64,000 nt of DNA from Cryphonectria parasitica EP155 (taxonomy: Eukaryota; Ascomycota; Sordariomycetes; Diaporthales; Cryphonectriaceae), in NCBI RefSeq assembly GCF_011745365.1, contig NW_024468910.1, positions 3,128,068 to 3,192,067 on the forward strand, written 5' to 3'. The translations under genes and the position numbers were made by a program. How positions within the stretch are numbered: the stretch's first letter is position 1; each line of letters begins with the position of its first letter. Below the pieces are notes generated by a model, which saw only the letters and a program-made list of their open reading frames with translations, was not told where the DNA came from and searched no databases. Shown here piece by piece: positions 23,556-34,842 of this stretch.

Positions 23556-26104
23556 ATGAGGTCGCAGCTCAAGAAGCCCTCGTCTGCATCAAGCAGAGAT
23601 GCCGAGCTATCAGCTCAGTTCTCCCAGGCCTCCCTATCCGGCCTCCCGCCTCTCCAGAACCGCGCCGCCCAGAGCTCCAGCCCTTATGTCCGTGCACACG
23701 CTTCTTCGCCTGTAGCATGGCAGCTGCTGGACGATGAAGCAACACAGAGGGCCAAGAAGGAGAACAAGCTGGTCTTCATGAATATCGGTTTCAAGTCCTG
23801 CCATTGTCGGTCTTGCCCACCTCGCCTTGTCTTGACAGCTACATCTCCCAGACACGATGTTGGTGCTAACACCCCTCTCTTCTCCAGATTGCCATCTTAC
23901 CACCACAGAATCCTTCACGCATCCAGAAGTCGCTAGGCTGCTGAACAAATGCTTCATCCCCGTTGTTGTCGACCGTGATGAGCGACCAGATATCGACAAT
24001 ATCTACATGAACTATATTCAGGCTATCAACGGCTCCGGTGGCTGGCCTCTCAATGTTTTTCTGACATCGGACCTCGAACCCGTGTTTGGTGGGACGTACT
24101 GGCCCTCGCCTGGAACGGAGCTGGTTGGCATCGATGGTGAAGAGGTGTCCGAAGATGAGAGGTTAGATTTCTTGGTCATACTGCAGAAGATGAGAGATGT
24201 GTGGCCTGAGCACGAGGCTCGCTGCCGCCAGGAGGCCAAGGAGATTGTCTCGAAGCTGCGAGAATTTGCTGCCGAGGGAACACTCGGAACGAGAGGAGTA
24301 GGTTCAGCAACAAATGCCGGAACTTCAAGCGCTGCAGTGCCGCCGGATCTGTCGGGGAGCCCGATGGCCGCCGATTCCGATTTGGATCTGGACCAGCTTG
24401 AAGAGGCTTACACGCATATTGCTGGGACCTTTGACCCGGTCAACGGTGGATTTGGGGTTGCGCCCAAGTTTCCTACGCCAGCAAAGCTGTCGTTTCTGTT
24501 GAAACTAACCCACTTTCCGCCCTCGGTAGCGGACGTCGTGGGCGAGAAGGAGGTCACACACGCCACGCATATGGCCCTGCTCACGCTGCGGAAGCTACGC
24601 GACGGAGGTCTCCGTGACCACGTCGGAGGCGGGTTCCATCGCTATTCTGTCACGGCAAACTGGTCGATGCCACACTTTGAGAAGATGGTTTCAGATAACG
24701 CTCTGCTGCTGGGCGTGTATCTCGATGCTTGGCTGTCTACCGCGGCCAAGAAGAGCAAGATAGAGAAGGAGGATGAGTTTGCGAATGTTGTCTTTGAGTT
24801 GGCTGAATACTTGACCGCTGCTCCCATCCAGCGACCCGACGGCGGCTTCGTCTGCGGTGAAGCGGCCGACTCATATTACAGGAAGGGCGATGCGCATATG
24901 CGCGAGGGCGCATATTACTTGTGGACAAGAAGAGAATTCGACCAGGCACTCACAGGCCTAGACTCACAAGTCAGTGCCGTTGCGGCAGCACATTGGAAGG
25001 TCCTGGAGCATGGAAACGTGGACCGGGAACAGGATCCCATTGACGAGTTCATCAACCAAAACGTGCTATACACGGTCAAGGATGCGAAGGAGCTCGGGCA
25101 ACAGTTTGGCATCTCTCCTGAAGAAACCCAGAAATTGATCGAAGTGGCAAGAGAGAAATTGAAGGCCCATCGGGAGAAAGACCGTGTCAGGCCGGAGACG
25201 GACGATAAGGTCGTTACCAGCACAAACGCAATGGTCATCTCAGCTCTGGCGAGAACAAGCTCAGCGGTCAAAAGCATCAGCCCCGTCAGTGCTGAGAAGT
25301 ACCTGAAGGCGGCAATAAATGCAGCAGATTTCATCAGGGGGAAGCTGTGGGATGATTCGACCAAAACCCTGTTCAGATCTTATTCTACTCAGCGAAGCAC
25401 GACACAAGCGTTTGCTGAAGACTACGCCTTTCTCGTCGAGGCTTTGCTGGACTTGTACGAGACGACGGGCAATGAAAGCTGGCTACAGTGGGCTGATGCC
25501 CTTCAGAGTAAGTCATTTCGTTAGACCTTTGTTTTCCCTCACATAGTACTTACTGAACGGCTGCACAGAAACCCAAATCGACCTCTTCTACGATCCTACG
25601 GTCCCCAGCACGTCCCGCCCGGTCACGCCGATGGCTCACCACTCGGCATGCGGTGGCTTCTATTCGACTACGGACGAAGCGTCGCACGTCATCCTGCGTC
25701 TCAAAGACGGCATGGACACCGCACAACCGTCCACGAATGCCATTTCTGCATCAAACCTTTTCCGGTTAGGCGTCATGCTCGGCGATACGCACTACACGAA
25801 GCTTGCTCGTGAGACCATCAATGCCTTCGAAGTAGAAGCCTTGCAATACCCCTGGTTGTTTATCGGCCTGCTTGGAGGTGTAGTTACAGCCCGGCTTGGG
25901 GGCATCGTGTGGGTCACAAAGGCCGACAAGGATGAGGAAGAACTGAGACGGAAGTTTTACGAGTTGCCACGCGCGGGCCTGAGGAGTCTGGTCCTTTCAC
26001 AGGGAGGAGACTGGCTAGGAAGCACACGCAATAACAAGGTGGCTCAACTAGGCGAAGGGACGTACGTCTTTGATGGGGAGTACCAGCCTTTTAAAGAGGA
26101 TTAA
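23556..26104 (+). CDS. DUF255 / SSP411-type thioredoxin-domain protein
   Basis: Exons 23556..23805, 23888..25507 and 25569..26104, 801 residues, close to mammalian SPATA20/SSP411. Joining exon 1 to exon 2 restores the thioredoxin-like active site CHYC (Cys82-Cys85) in the context GFKSCHYCHLTTTESF; the second join reads ALQKTQIDLFYDPT. The N-terminal third is the DUF255 thioredoxin-like fold (VVVDRDERPDID, GGWPLNVFLT, PVFGGTYWP), followed by an alpha/alpha six-hairpin domain (HVGGGFHRYSV, WSMPHFEKM, YYLWT). The family is widespread from bacteria (YyaL) to man, but its reaction is not settled; redox or carbohydrate-linked roles are proposed. The start sits in a good context (CCAAGATG) with no in-frame ATG upstream in the leader. 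Confidence 0.93.
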
Positions 26105-27919
26105 TTTTCCTCGAATCGGCCTCATCTAGGGGTATTGAATGCATATCTGGGCGTCTAGGGCCGGACTCGAGGGGTTGGGGAATTTTCCTGCGGCGTGTTT
26201 GGTCTGTTTTCAAGTATTGCTTGTCGCGTTAAACATCGTGGCAGATGGATAATCTGGTTCCATGGGTGGGCTCAGGGGCGGCGTTGGTGTAAATTGAGCT
26301 AGATTCACAAGTGCGGGTCCCCCCCCCCCCTCCCTTTCTTTCTTGAATGGCCTGGCGTTCGCGGAGCATGGCTCATCGATCATTCCTTCGTGCGCGGGCC
26401 TGTTGCTCCTGAGCGGGCAGCCGTAGTATGATCCCAGAGGTATTATAGACAATCTCACCGCAATCAGTATGACGAGGTCGACATCATCGCGTGGGTCTCG
26501 AAAATCCATATGTGTGCTGGCCTCCCACCAGCCCTGCAATTTGACCCGGAAAGCTCATATGTCAAAAGCCAGATCTAACCTAGATATCGCCGTCACTATA
26601 TCGACGTCACGACTTGGCCTTCTCACGCGGAACGCTACCAACTCTGGCGATGACCCCTCACGGATTGGTTTGGTTCCTACGTGGCTCCATACCTCGACCC
26701 TGCGGTCGTGTGTGTATACATATATTGTAACTTGGACGACGACTTCACCGGGCTCTACTCGCACCACACCGCACCACATCGAGCGAGACTAATGTTAGTT
26801 GTGCGCCAGCCTGCTCACTTGACTACTGAAGTAGTTAGCGCACGGCGGTGGATGGTCCTACACGCGCCTGGCACTGCCGATGATGTGTCCTGCAGGCTCT
26901 CGCATGGCAATTATTATTCACTGGACTGAAGCCAGATGGGCCTGTCGGGGGATATCCGCACTATGCAAGATGTGAGAGGACGGCCTACATCCGATACACA
27001 TGCCATCTTTTATTTCATGTTGCCTCAAGTGTGTGCAGGTGGTCTATGCACAAACAAGCCGCACCGGCGAGCACCAGTTCTACGATGGTCTATCGAGGAA
27101 ACAAACTTTTGTGAAGGCATAGCAAGGAACAGCGCTTTCGAATTACTGTCACTCGTTACTGAAATGGCCGAGTCGACTGTGTGGAAGGTCGCTGTGTAAA
27201 TACGAACGGAGGTCAGAGATGGGTAAACCGGCCAAGCTCTTCAAAGACCGTGTCAGAAGAGCAAGCTAAAATGACTTCTGCGTAGTGGTATGATAGATCA
27301 ACGAGCTTGGGCACGAGACACTATGTCCCCAAGCCGTTCAGGGATAAATTTCGACTACAACTCATCCGTCACGGCTTGCAGATCCGGTCGCAGACGTCAA
27401 GCTACAAATGAGAGACTAAGTAGATACTTGGTAGATATCGGAGGGTGAGGAGCTCTCATCACATGTCAATCCACCTTGATTCAGACTCAGATCTCCTAAG
27501 TTTAGTCTTTTCTCAAAGGAACAAGGTGTGTTGTAGTTATACATGATCGCTACCAACCGATGAATCATAGTTTACTGTGTTATGGCCAGACACTCCGAAT
27601 AGTATTTCACATGCCTGACCCTCAAGAGTCTTGAAATTAGCAAACATCCCCGAAAAACTATATATGGTCGAGGAAACCCACCACTTTCCGTTCCTTCCCC
27701 TCTTCTTCCTCAGTTATCCTCTTGCTTCTGTAAACTCAAGCAATCTTTGACTTCTTCTACCTTTACGAATTCAGCAAAAGCCACCCACCAAGCGTTGACT
27801 TTTCAAAATTTCGTCTTTAACGAACATCGCCTGAGGTGCCTCACCTCTATTATTGTCGAACACCTTCTTATATTTTTTTCTTATACTTGATAAAAAACTT
27901 CCATCCCGTAGCGATCAAT
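26105..27919. other. Intergenic region, no gene seen
   Basis: 1.8 kb between the SSP411-type gene and the HsbA-like gene. It contains a C12 run (26319-26330). The last 250 bases have a TATA-like box and a CT-rich leader for the downstream gene. Open frames in between (such as 26469-26792) lack coding features. Confidence 0.5.
27659..27667 (+). promoter_or_regulatory. TATA-like box of the HsbA-like gene
   Basis: TATATATGG lies 261 bases before the ATG and is followed by a CT-rich stretch and a long leader, a common arrangement for strongly regulated fungal genes. Confidence 0.35.
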
Positions 27920-28492
27920 ATGTTCGTCTACAGGATCCTCGCCCTGCTCTGCCTGCTCCTGATGATCGCTTTCCCCAACGCCGTTGAGGCAAAAAAACAC
28001 AGAAGCGACTTTATTGTCGACCGTTTGAGCATAATCGGCCGAGAGACGCTGCGTCTCAACAAGACGCTTTACAAGTGGGATGGGTCTCCATTCGGTGCGC
28101 TGGCGATCCAGAAACAGCACAACAGGCTGGTCGACACCATCAAGCTCTCCACCAGCGAAATCATCCACAGCAGAGACTCGCGCTTACTGTACATCTCGGG
28201 CGCTATCAGAGTCAAGAGAGCGACCAAGGCCCTGATTACGACAACATCCGACACGCTTGAGACCCTGATAGCTATGGATTACAGGTTCAAGGACATCTTG
28301 ATGCTGAAGAAGGTCCGCGACAACCTGAACGAGATTCGGGAGGTTTCAACACAGATGAACAACGCCATTCTACCAAAACTCCCGATAATCGCAAGGCCCA
28401 TCGCTCGTCATGTCATCTGGACTCTGGACCAGCTTTTCGTACATGCCGTCCAGATATACGACTCCAGGCACGGAGACGGAGGCAATGATTAG
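27920..28492 (+). CDS. Small secreted HsbA-like (cell-wall mannoprotein-type) protein
   Basis: 190 residues, no intron. I use the ATG at 27920 because it opens directly into a signal peptide (MFVYRILALLCLLLMIAF... cleaving near AVEA-KK); the frame reaches an earlier ATG at 27836, which would bury that signal. The mature part is predicted to be nearly all alpha-helical with regularly spaced hydrophobics (DRLSIIGRETLRLNKTL, then YKWDG, then ALAIQKQHNRLVDTIKL). This pattern recalls the hydrophobic surface binding protein A (HsbA) family, secreted proteins that coat hydrophobic surfaces and recruit hydrolases. The match is by pattern only, so the family call is moderate and the secretion call stronger. 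There is one NKT sequon and no cysteine in the mature part. Confidence 0.72.
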   Translation: MFVYRILALLCLLLMIAFPNAVEAKKHRSDFIVDRLSIIGRETLRLNKTLYKWDGSPFGALAIQKQHNRLVDTIKLSTSEIIHSRDSRLLYISGAIRVKRATKALITTTSDTLETLIAMDYRFKDILMLKKVRDNLNEIREVSTQMNNAILPKLPIIARPIARHVIWTLDQLFVHAVQIYDSRHGDGGND

Positions 28493-29191
28493 TCTGACCG
28501 GATGACTTGGCTCTTTTGCCTGCGGATGTCGACACAACCTGGCTCTATGGAGACGTGTTTGTACAATCTGCTGCGGTTCAAACTGTTGGATACTTGCTCA
28601 AGGATGACTTGTGTCGGGTTGGCGTCATGGAATTGGAAGGCAAGGCGGCGGCGTTCTGAATATTCGAGATACCCTAGCATGGTTAATTAAAAAGTGTGAT
28701 GATCAGGTCTCTACAGACTGACGATGTCTCGATTAACTCTATTTTTGATTGATCCCATTTTCCAAATTTTTTACATGTGCTGTGCCAAGTCTTCTCTGTT
28801 CGTCTTTTCTAAAACAACCCAGTAAGCAAATACAAAAATAACTAGGAGGGCAGGTTTGGCAGAATCGAGATGGCTCATTCTGATGTTAGATGAATCAGCA
28901 GTGATCACACAGAACGTTGCTAAGTACAGTACAGCAGTAGGTGGAAGCTGAGTGACCCCAGCTGTGCGCCCGCTATTTCCTCCCCCTGGCATAGCATTAT
29001 CGCCCCGCCATTTTCTCTGCTTATCAAGCAAAGTTTTAATAATTCAACACCCTCGACAGTCGCAACTGGTGGTTTTCCTGAGGCTCCATTGCACTCAGCT
29101 CAACCTTTGTAGGGACTCTATCCCCTTTTTCCCCCCCTACAAGCACGCCCAAGAACCTCTATTTCTCTATTTCTCTTGAAAGCCCGCCATA
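28493..29191. other. Intergenic region upstream of SQT1
   Basis: About 700 bases between two plus-strand genes; the last 100 bases are a C/T-rich leader. No gene seen. Confidence 0.5.
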
Positions 29192-30784
29192 ATGTCCTCG
29201 AACAACCCCCACCACGACCCCGCCACGGGCGACGAAGAGCAGGACATGGTCGACCTGGACGAGGTAGCCGAGGAAATTGCTGCCGAGAATGAAGATGGTG
29301 ACATCGACATGTCCGATCCTGAAGACGACGAGCACGAAGAAGTCCAACTCGTGAACGATTCCGTCGCGTACTTCGACACCCACAAGGACTCCATCTTCGC
29401 CATCGCACAACACCCCACGAACCCAAACATCATAGCCACTGGCGGCAGCGAGGGAGACGCGGACGATGCGCCAGGCAAGGGATATGTGCTCGTGATACCA
29501 CAAGAGCTGGACCAAAGGGACGACGGTCCGGTGCTCCCCCCTAGCTACGCGGCGGACCCCAGCGCTGCCGCGAGGGAGCTGGCAAGTCAGAAGGAAAATA
29601 TCCAAATACAGCCAGTATTCTCAATCGACGGACACACGGACTCGATCAATGCGCTGGCATTTACGCTGCCCAATGGAGACTTTCTCGTGTCGGGTGGTCT
29701 GGACGGTCGGCTGCGGGCGTACAAGGTCGACGCGTCGAAGCCGAGCTTCACGTTCCTAGGCGAGAGCCAGGAGGTGCCCGAGATCAACTGGCTGGCGCCC
29801 TGCCCAAATACAGATTACCCCAACTCCGTCGCACTCGGCGCCTCAGACGGCTCGGTGTGGGTGTACACGATCGACCCCTCGGATACCGCGACACCTCTAC
29901 AGATCGTCCAGACCTACTTCCTCCACACCACGTCCTGCACGGCCGGCGCTTGGACTTCTGACGGATCCCTTTTGGCAACCGTCGACGAGGACAGCAGCTT
30001 ATACGTATGGGACGTCTGGGGCCTGGCGGCCGCGAAGGGTCTGGCCGGTGACAATGGCCAGACGGTGGTGTCTCTCACGGGACAGGACCAACGGTTCGAA
30101 GTCGAGGGCGGCCTGTACTCTGTCGCAATCGAGCCAAGAGGCGGCTACCTTGCTGTTGGCGGTGCCGGTGGTGCCATCAGGATCGTCGGCCTGCCCAGGA
30201 TCACAGACCAGACGGCGGGCTCTGCACCACAGGCAGGGTCGAAGGCAGGCAAGGCAAAGGGCAAGGCGGCTGGAGGCAAGGCCGCCGGTGGTGAGGCACA
30301 GGCGGGCCAGATTCTGGCATCATTGGAGGTGCAGTCGGACAGCATTGAGTCGCTTTCCTTCGCGCCGGCATCAGCACCGATACCTCTGCTTGCCGCTGGC
30401 TCAGTCGACGGTAGCATATCGGTTTTCGACCCTAGCCGGCAGTTCAACCTGAGGCGGAACATCCAGGGCGCGCACGAGGAGTTCAGTGTTGTCAAGCTGG
30501 AGTGGGTGAAGCAACCACAGGGAACCGGGTCAGGGGCAGCAGCACAGCAACAGTGGCTGCTCACGAGCTGTGGTATGGACGGCGTGGTGAGGAGATGGAA
30601 CCTTCAGGGGGCAACACCTTCGCAGCATGCGCCGAATGCCGCTGTGGCGGGGCTGGAGAAGGAGTGGAGAGGTCACAGGGGAGATGGTGAAGGAGGTGGT
30701 GTTTTAGGATTTGTGCAGGGCAACGACGGCAAGAGAATCGTGACGGCTGGTGATGACGGACTGGCTTTGGTGTTCCAGGTGTAG
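29192..30784 (+). CDS. SQT1: WD40 ribosome-assembly chaperone Sqt1 (AAMP-like)
   Basis: Single-exon gene, 530 residues. Yeast Sqt1 is the dedicated chaperone of ribosomal protein uL16 (Rpl10), loading it onto the 60S subunit. The N-terminus is strongly acidic (about residues 15-52), followed by NDSVAYFDTHKDSIFAIAQHP, which fits the Sqt1 segment before the first blade, and then WD-type repeats such as GHTDSINALAF and the C-terminal WRGHRGDGEGGGVLGF. A Lys/Gly/Ala low-complexity insertion (KAKGKAAGGKAAGG) sits between late blades at about residues 350-375 and makes the protein longer than the 431-residue yeast form. The ATG at 29192 begins the acidic segment and follows a CT-rich leader. Confidence 0.9.
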   Translation: MSSNNPHHDPATGDEEQDMVDLDEVAEEIAAENEDGDIDMSDPEDDEHEEVQLVNDSVAYFDTHKDSIFAIAQHPTNPNIIATGGSEGDADDAPGKGYVLVIPQELDQRDDGPVLPPSYAADPSAAARELASQKENIQIQPVFSIDGHTDSINALAFTLPNGDFLVSGGLDGRLRAYKVDASKPSFTFLGESQEVPEINWLAPCPNTDYPNSVALGASDGSVWVYTIDPSDTATPLQIVQTYFLHTTSCTAGAWTSDGSLLATVDEDSSLYVWDVWGLAAAKGLAGDNGQTVVSLTGQDQRFEVEGGLYSVAIEPRGGYLAVGGAGGAIRIVGLPRITDQTAGSAPQAGSKAGKAKGKAAGGKAAGGEAQAGQILASLEVQSDSIESLSFAPASAPIPLLAAGSVDGSISVFDPSRQFNLRRNIQGAHEEFSVVKLEWVKQPQGTGSGAAAQQQWLLTSCGMDGVVRRWNLQGATPSQHAPNAAVAGLEKEWRGHRGDGEGGGVLGFVQGNDGKRIVTAGDDGLALVFQV

Positions 30785-31145
30785 GCAAGCATGATTGCAC
30801 TTAGTCTAGCCCCGACACGAACATAGATTTGGTCATGAGTTTTTTCTCTCTGAAGATGCCCTTTACGGTACGTCTGCTCTGGCAGCTAGTGATACGGTCT
30901 TGCACTGATGATTCTTCTCGAGCGTATCATTTCTAGCATGAGCCCTGCCTCGAGATGTGACTAGCAGCCGCGAATTCCAATTCGACATCATGCATGGCTT
31001 CTATTTAACTTTCACAGACTGAACTGCAGATATAAATTTGCAAACAGAGATTCTATTTATGAATTCTCAAGTTTGCTATTCGGCAACATTCAAAACAAAA
31101 AAACTATGCCCATAGAATAACAGCGTCGCATTTTTATCAACAAAT
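30785..31145. other. Intergenic region
   Basis: 361 bases between SQT1 and the next plus-strand gene; AT-rich in its second half. No gene seen. Confidence 0.5.
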
Positions 31146-31742
31146 ATGTCGTCAAAATCACAAGACCATCGTCGCTCCGGGCTCGCGCGCCCAGACCTCT
31201 TGCCCGAGGACAACGAATATATTGCCATGGCCTGTCTCACGGAAAAGAATGCTGCCGACCAGAAGCATCTCAGCAGCCTGAGAAGCATCCAGAGGACCGC
31301 ACAGAGTTTTGTCCGCGACGGCGCCAACGCCACCGCCGACCTGCTGCTCGACATCGAGGAGCTCAGACGCGTGATTGAAACGAGGTCACGCCTTCACGAC
31401 GAGGCTGCTGCTGATCTGGCCGACGCCATAGCCGAGTGTGGCCAGCGCCAGGAGTTGTCTGGGGGCCGGGATCTCTCTGCTCTGCTGCGGTCGTACGATT
31501 TCCTGGTGCAGAGGACGATCCGGCGTGCGGATGAGTTGCTCAAGGAACTGGAAACGAGGGTGCAGGCCCTTCAAAGCTCTTATCACCCGGCGGGAAGGCA
31601 CGCTCAGCTGTTGGTGAAAATCAAGGATGCGGTGGTTGATGTCGAGGTAATCTTGAGGCACAACCAACGTTCTTTGAACGCTCATGCTAAGGAAACCGAT
31701 AATGACAGCGTGTGTTCTTCTGGGGAGATTTTTTCGCCTTAA
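31146..31742 (+). CDS. Hypothetical helical/coiled-coil protein
   Basis: Intronless frame of 198 residues with high GC at third positions and a plausible start (AAATATGTCG). I do not recognise the family. Residues 25-180 are predicted almost wholly helical, with heptad-like stretches (IEELRRVIETRSRLHDEAAADL, then RADELLKELETRVQAL, then KIKDAVVDVEVILR). Only two cysteines, no signal peptide and no membrane segment are seen, suggesting a soluble cytosolic or nuclear protein that may oligomerise. It follows SQT1 on the same strand; no functional link is implied. Confidence 0.62.
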   Translation: MSSKSQDHRRSGLARPDLLPEDNEYIAMACLTEKNAADQKHLSSLRSIQRTAQSFVRDGANATADLLLDIEELRRVIETRSRLHDEAAADLADAIAECGQRQELSGGRDLSALLRSYDFLVQRTIRRADELLKELETRVQALQSSYHPAGRHAQLLVKIKDAVVDVEVILRHNQRSLNAHAKETDNDSVCSSGEIFSP

Positions 31743-32648
31743 GAACTGACAGGCTGCTGACAGGCAGCTTGTCCATCATGTCCTAATTTCTTTTCTGCCT
31801 TGAAAAACCCCTGGAGTGAGCCTGCAATGGTCTAGATATCTGTGAGTGGAGAAGAGTGATTGAAATGTATTAAGGAACGACTTTTACCATCTGTCATTAT
31901 ATCATTTAGCAATTGCCTGTTCCACCAGGTTGAATTCTCGAGAATTGTGAAGAGACTGGCAACTGAACGCTGATTATGTGAACTATTCATGCATATACTA
32001 GAAATGGTCTTCTCCTTTTAGCTGTTGCAACAAAATGGGCATGCTGATCGCGATGAAGCACGACAAGACCGATAATCCATAGACTACAACTAGGTGCTCA
32101 TCCATGTTACTGCTCGGAAACGAGAAGGGGGATTGCTATAGACCAAGCACGTCCACCACCTAATCAGAACCAAGTCAACCAGAACGTCCAAGGCTGAGCT
32201 TCGGAGGTTCACCATAAATGGTCGATATCGTGAGACTATGTGTGTCGATTTTACCCCACAGAAGTTGAAAAGGGAGCCTGAGATGCTAGAATCTCATGCT
32301 ATAGCAATGTTTCCACTTCCTCCACATTCACCATTGTCAACAGCTCAACACGCTACCCTAATGCATCACCACTGTAAGTGCAGCACAGAACTATCCAGTC
32401 AGACCCTCTTCAGATTCACTTACCATGAAATTTCCATAGAAGATTGTCTCTTGGTTGCTTGAGAACCAAGAGAACACCAGTGGTACAACTACAGCCACCA
32501 CCACTCACTCTCTCTCCTCGTTCAATACAACCCAAAGGCAGTCCACAATCTTGGACACATAATCAAGAGAACCTCCTTCAAGAAGGCTGTAATACTATCA
32601 CCCAGTCAGCAACATCCTGGTACACAGTTACTGAAGATACCCCTCAAG
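31743..32648. other. Intergenic region, no gene seen
   Basis: Moderately AT-rich and without a convincing coding frame; the last part is probably the leader of the Cys-rich orphan at 32649. Confidence 0.5.
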
Positions 32649-33221
32649 ATGTGCAAATGCTTCTTTGTCGAATTCGTCTGTAACTGCATCCAGGCAGATT
32701 GTCCCCACCACAATCCTCTGCACCACTCTTTCCACAAAATGGAAGCAATCTGGCAGGTCGACCACTTCAAATGGAAGTACTGCGCGTCCTTCCTCACAGC
32801 CTCAGGCATCCCTATTCCCAACGGCAGTACAATGTTTTCCGAGTTCGACGTCTTGAGCGTCGATAAACAGCCGAGGCTGACGAGGAAGCCGAGCACGCTG
32901 AAGAGACTATTTCCCTTTAGGAGCGACAAAGGTTTGTCTGACTCTAGCCAACGCGCCTCGACGACCGACCGCGACCACAATACTCCTCCTGCTATCCGCT
33001 CCAGCACCGGTCATGCGATGAGACAGAGCCTGGATGTGTTGGAGCAGAGCCGGCACAGGGGCAGTCAAGGACGTCAGTACCTTCCCCTGAGACCCAGCGA
33101 GGACCAGCGTCATGGGGCCACTATCCCGGTCTGCGAGGCCATCTCATATGAGGGCTGGAGGATCCGGCGGAGTTGTCGTTGGTGCGAGGATTACTGGCTG
33201 GGCCGTCGGGGAGTTGTGTGA
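32649..33221 (+). CDS. Possible small protein with Cys-rich N-terminus
   Basis: 190-residue frame beginning MCKCFFVEFVCNC, with further Cys and His (DCPHH) before residue 25, which could bind a metal. The middle is basic and Ser/Arg-rich (KPSTLKRLFPF), the end has Trp and Cys (WRIRRSCRWCEDYW). Small fungal proteins of unknown function often open with a similar MCK/Cys-x-Cys pattern, but I cannot name a family. In favour of coding: good initiation context (CAAGATG), GC-rich third positions in the central half and nearly 600 bases without a stop. Against: no known domain and an atypical C-terminus, where an undetected intron might lie. Confidence 0.45.
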   Translation: MCKCFFVEFVCNCIQADCPHHNPLHHSFHKMEAIWQVDHFKWKYCASFLTASGIPIPNGSTMFSEFDVLSVDKQPRLTRKPSTLKRLFPFRSDKGLSDSSQRASTTDRDHNTPPAIRSSTGHAMRQSLDVLEQSRHRGSQGRQYLPLRPSEDQRHGATIPVCEAISYEGWRIRRSCRWCEDYWLGRRGVV

Positions 33222-34116
33222 GACTTCAGAGAAGGTTGTCTCGTCGAGACTGAAGTCTCAAGAATGAAGGTCTCGTGGCTTTACATGATCCACCAAATTA
33301 TTTCATGGCGAGCCTCCCCTGCTGTTATAAAAAAAAAAAAACCCCCCCCCAATTTTGAAGAGTTGAATCACATCAATTACTTCCACCAATTGTGTGGAGA
33401 TACTTTGTGGAAGAAGTTTAAGTCGCGCGCATGAAACCTATTCCCCAACATAGTGGTGATCTTCAGGGCTCCAGTGCTGTTCTGGCGCTTCTAATAGAGT
33501 AAAACTGGCCGTAGCAGCGCCTAACGACCGCGTGCCTGGAATTGCCGGGACGGTAAACATGCCCTGCAGTGATTAAGCTTAAAGGCCTGACCGGCCCAGC
33601 CTACCTGTACACGAGAAAATGACCTGCCCTTTCTATTCATTCCCTCCTTTTTGGCTCTTTTCTCCTCCAGATTTCGAATTTATGTTTCTGAGGATCTCTA
33701 TCTAGAACACCAATATCAATATTACCAAGTATACAGTATAGGTAGAGTAGTATCGAGGTCCACTTTGAGGTGGCACAGAAGACTATGCGAGATTTGAACT
33801 GACAAAGGAGAAGCCTTGTGCATCCCAGAACACAGGACGTTCTAATATAACACCCCCAACTCGTCCTGTTCAGTAATAATAAATATTGTATTGTGCAATC
33901 ATCGCGACTTAAATCAGCTTCCGCAATCGGAGCAATGTTGAGCCGCTGACACCATTTTAGGCAACAAGACTCTGAGTCCTCGTGCATCAGCACCTCTAAC
34001 CGCTTTCTCGATACATGACCCATTACCTCCAAAGTCAAGGCCAAGATTCCCAGTTGACTCACTCAAACCTGTATACGTATCCTCACTTCCTTACCACCAC
34101 CACCAACCACCACACA
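33222..34116. other. Intergenic region upstream of the hydrolase gene
   Basis: Holds an A13-C9 run (33329-33350) and AT-rich DNA around 33660-33900; the last 40 bases form an AC-rich leader. No gene seen. Confidence 0.5.
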
Positions 34117-34434
34117 ATGCCACGCAGCGCCCTTTTCGTGATCGACATCCAGCACGAGCTCCAGGGCAACCCCAAGACCCGCGTGCCTCACCACGAGCGC
34201 ATCCACACCGCGGGCACGAGGATCCTCTCGGCAGCCCGGGTCATCATCGACTCGTACAGGGAGAAGAGCCATGAGTCACCGTCCATCATCGTATTCGTCC
34301 AGCATGACGAGCCTGCCGAGGGCGGGGGCATCCTGGTGAAAGGCTCGGAGGCATGGCAATTAGTCTTTCCGCCTCGCGAGGGTGTCGACGAGGAGATCCT
34401 GCTTGCCAAAACTACGCGTGAGAACTTGACCCGA

Positions 34435-34465
<31 letters not shown>

Positions 34466-34842
34466 TCCTGTGTGTGTTTCTTCTCCCCCGGCGAGGGCTG
34501 ATATGTTGTGCTGCAGGGGATACATTTGAGTCGAACCCGGATCTGGCCGACAGGCTAAAGGCTTCAGATATTACTGAGATCATCACGTTTGGCCTGCAGA
34601 GCGAGTACTGTGTCGTGTCGACGTCCAAGGGGGCTCTTGACCGCGGCTTCAAGGTCACTATCCTGCAGGGAGCCCACTCGACGTACGACGAGGCGCCGAA
34701 ATCTGCAACGGATATCGAGAGGGACATCGAGGATGAGTTGAGGCAGAAGGGTGCAGAGGTCATTCCCTGGGAGGATGCCATAGCAACGTGGGAGCAGCGG
34801 CGAATGATCTCCAGCTACCCAATCTTTTCCGAATTGGCATAA
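34117..34842 (+). CDS. Isochorismatase-like cysteine hydrolase
   Basis: Exons 34117..34417 and 34517..34842, 208 residues. The join (donor GTGAGA, acceptor CTGCAG) gives AKTTRDTFESNP. The catalytic triad of the superfamily is visible: Asp10 in LFVIDIQ, Lys98 in LAKTT and the nucleophile Cys132 in FGLQSEYCVV. Members hydrolyse amides or ethers such as nicotinamide, N-carbamoylsarcosine, ureido compounds or isochorismate; the substrate here cannot be told. The ATG at 34117 (CACAATGCC) starts directly at the core strand; an in-frame ATG at 34015 would add 34 unconserved residues. The 99-base intron is a multiple of three and has no in-frame stop, so reading through it yields an intact longer frame. 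Confidence 0.9.

Noticed and set aside
34015..34116. Upstream in-frame ATG for the isochorismatase-like gene
   Set aside because: The extra 34 residues are His/Thr-rich leader-like sequence, and the ATG at 34117 matches the family start and has a better context.
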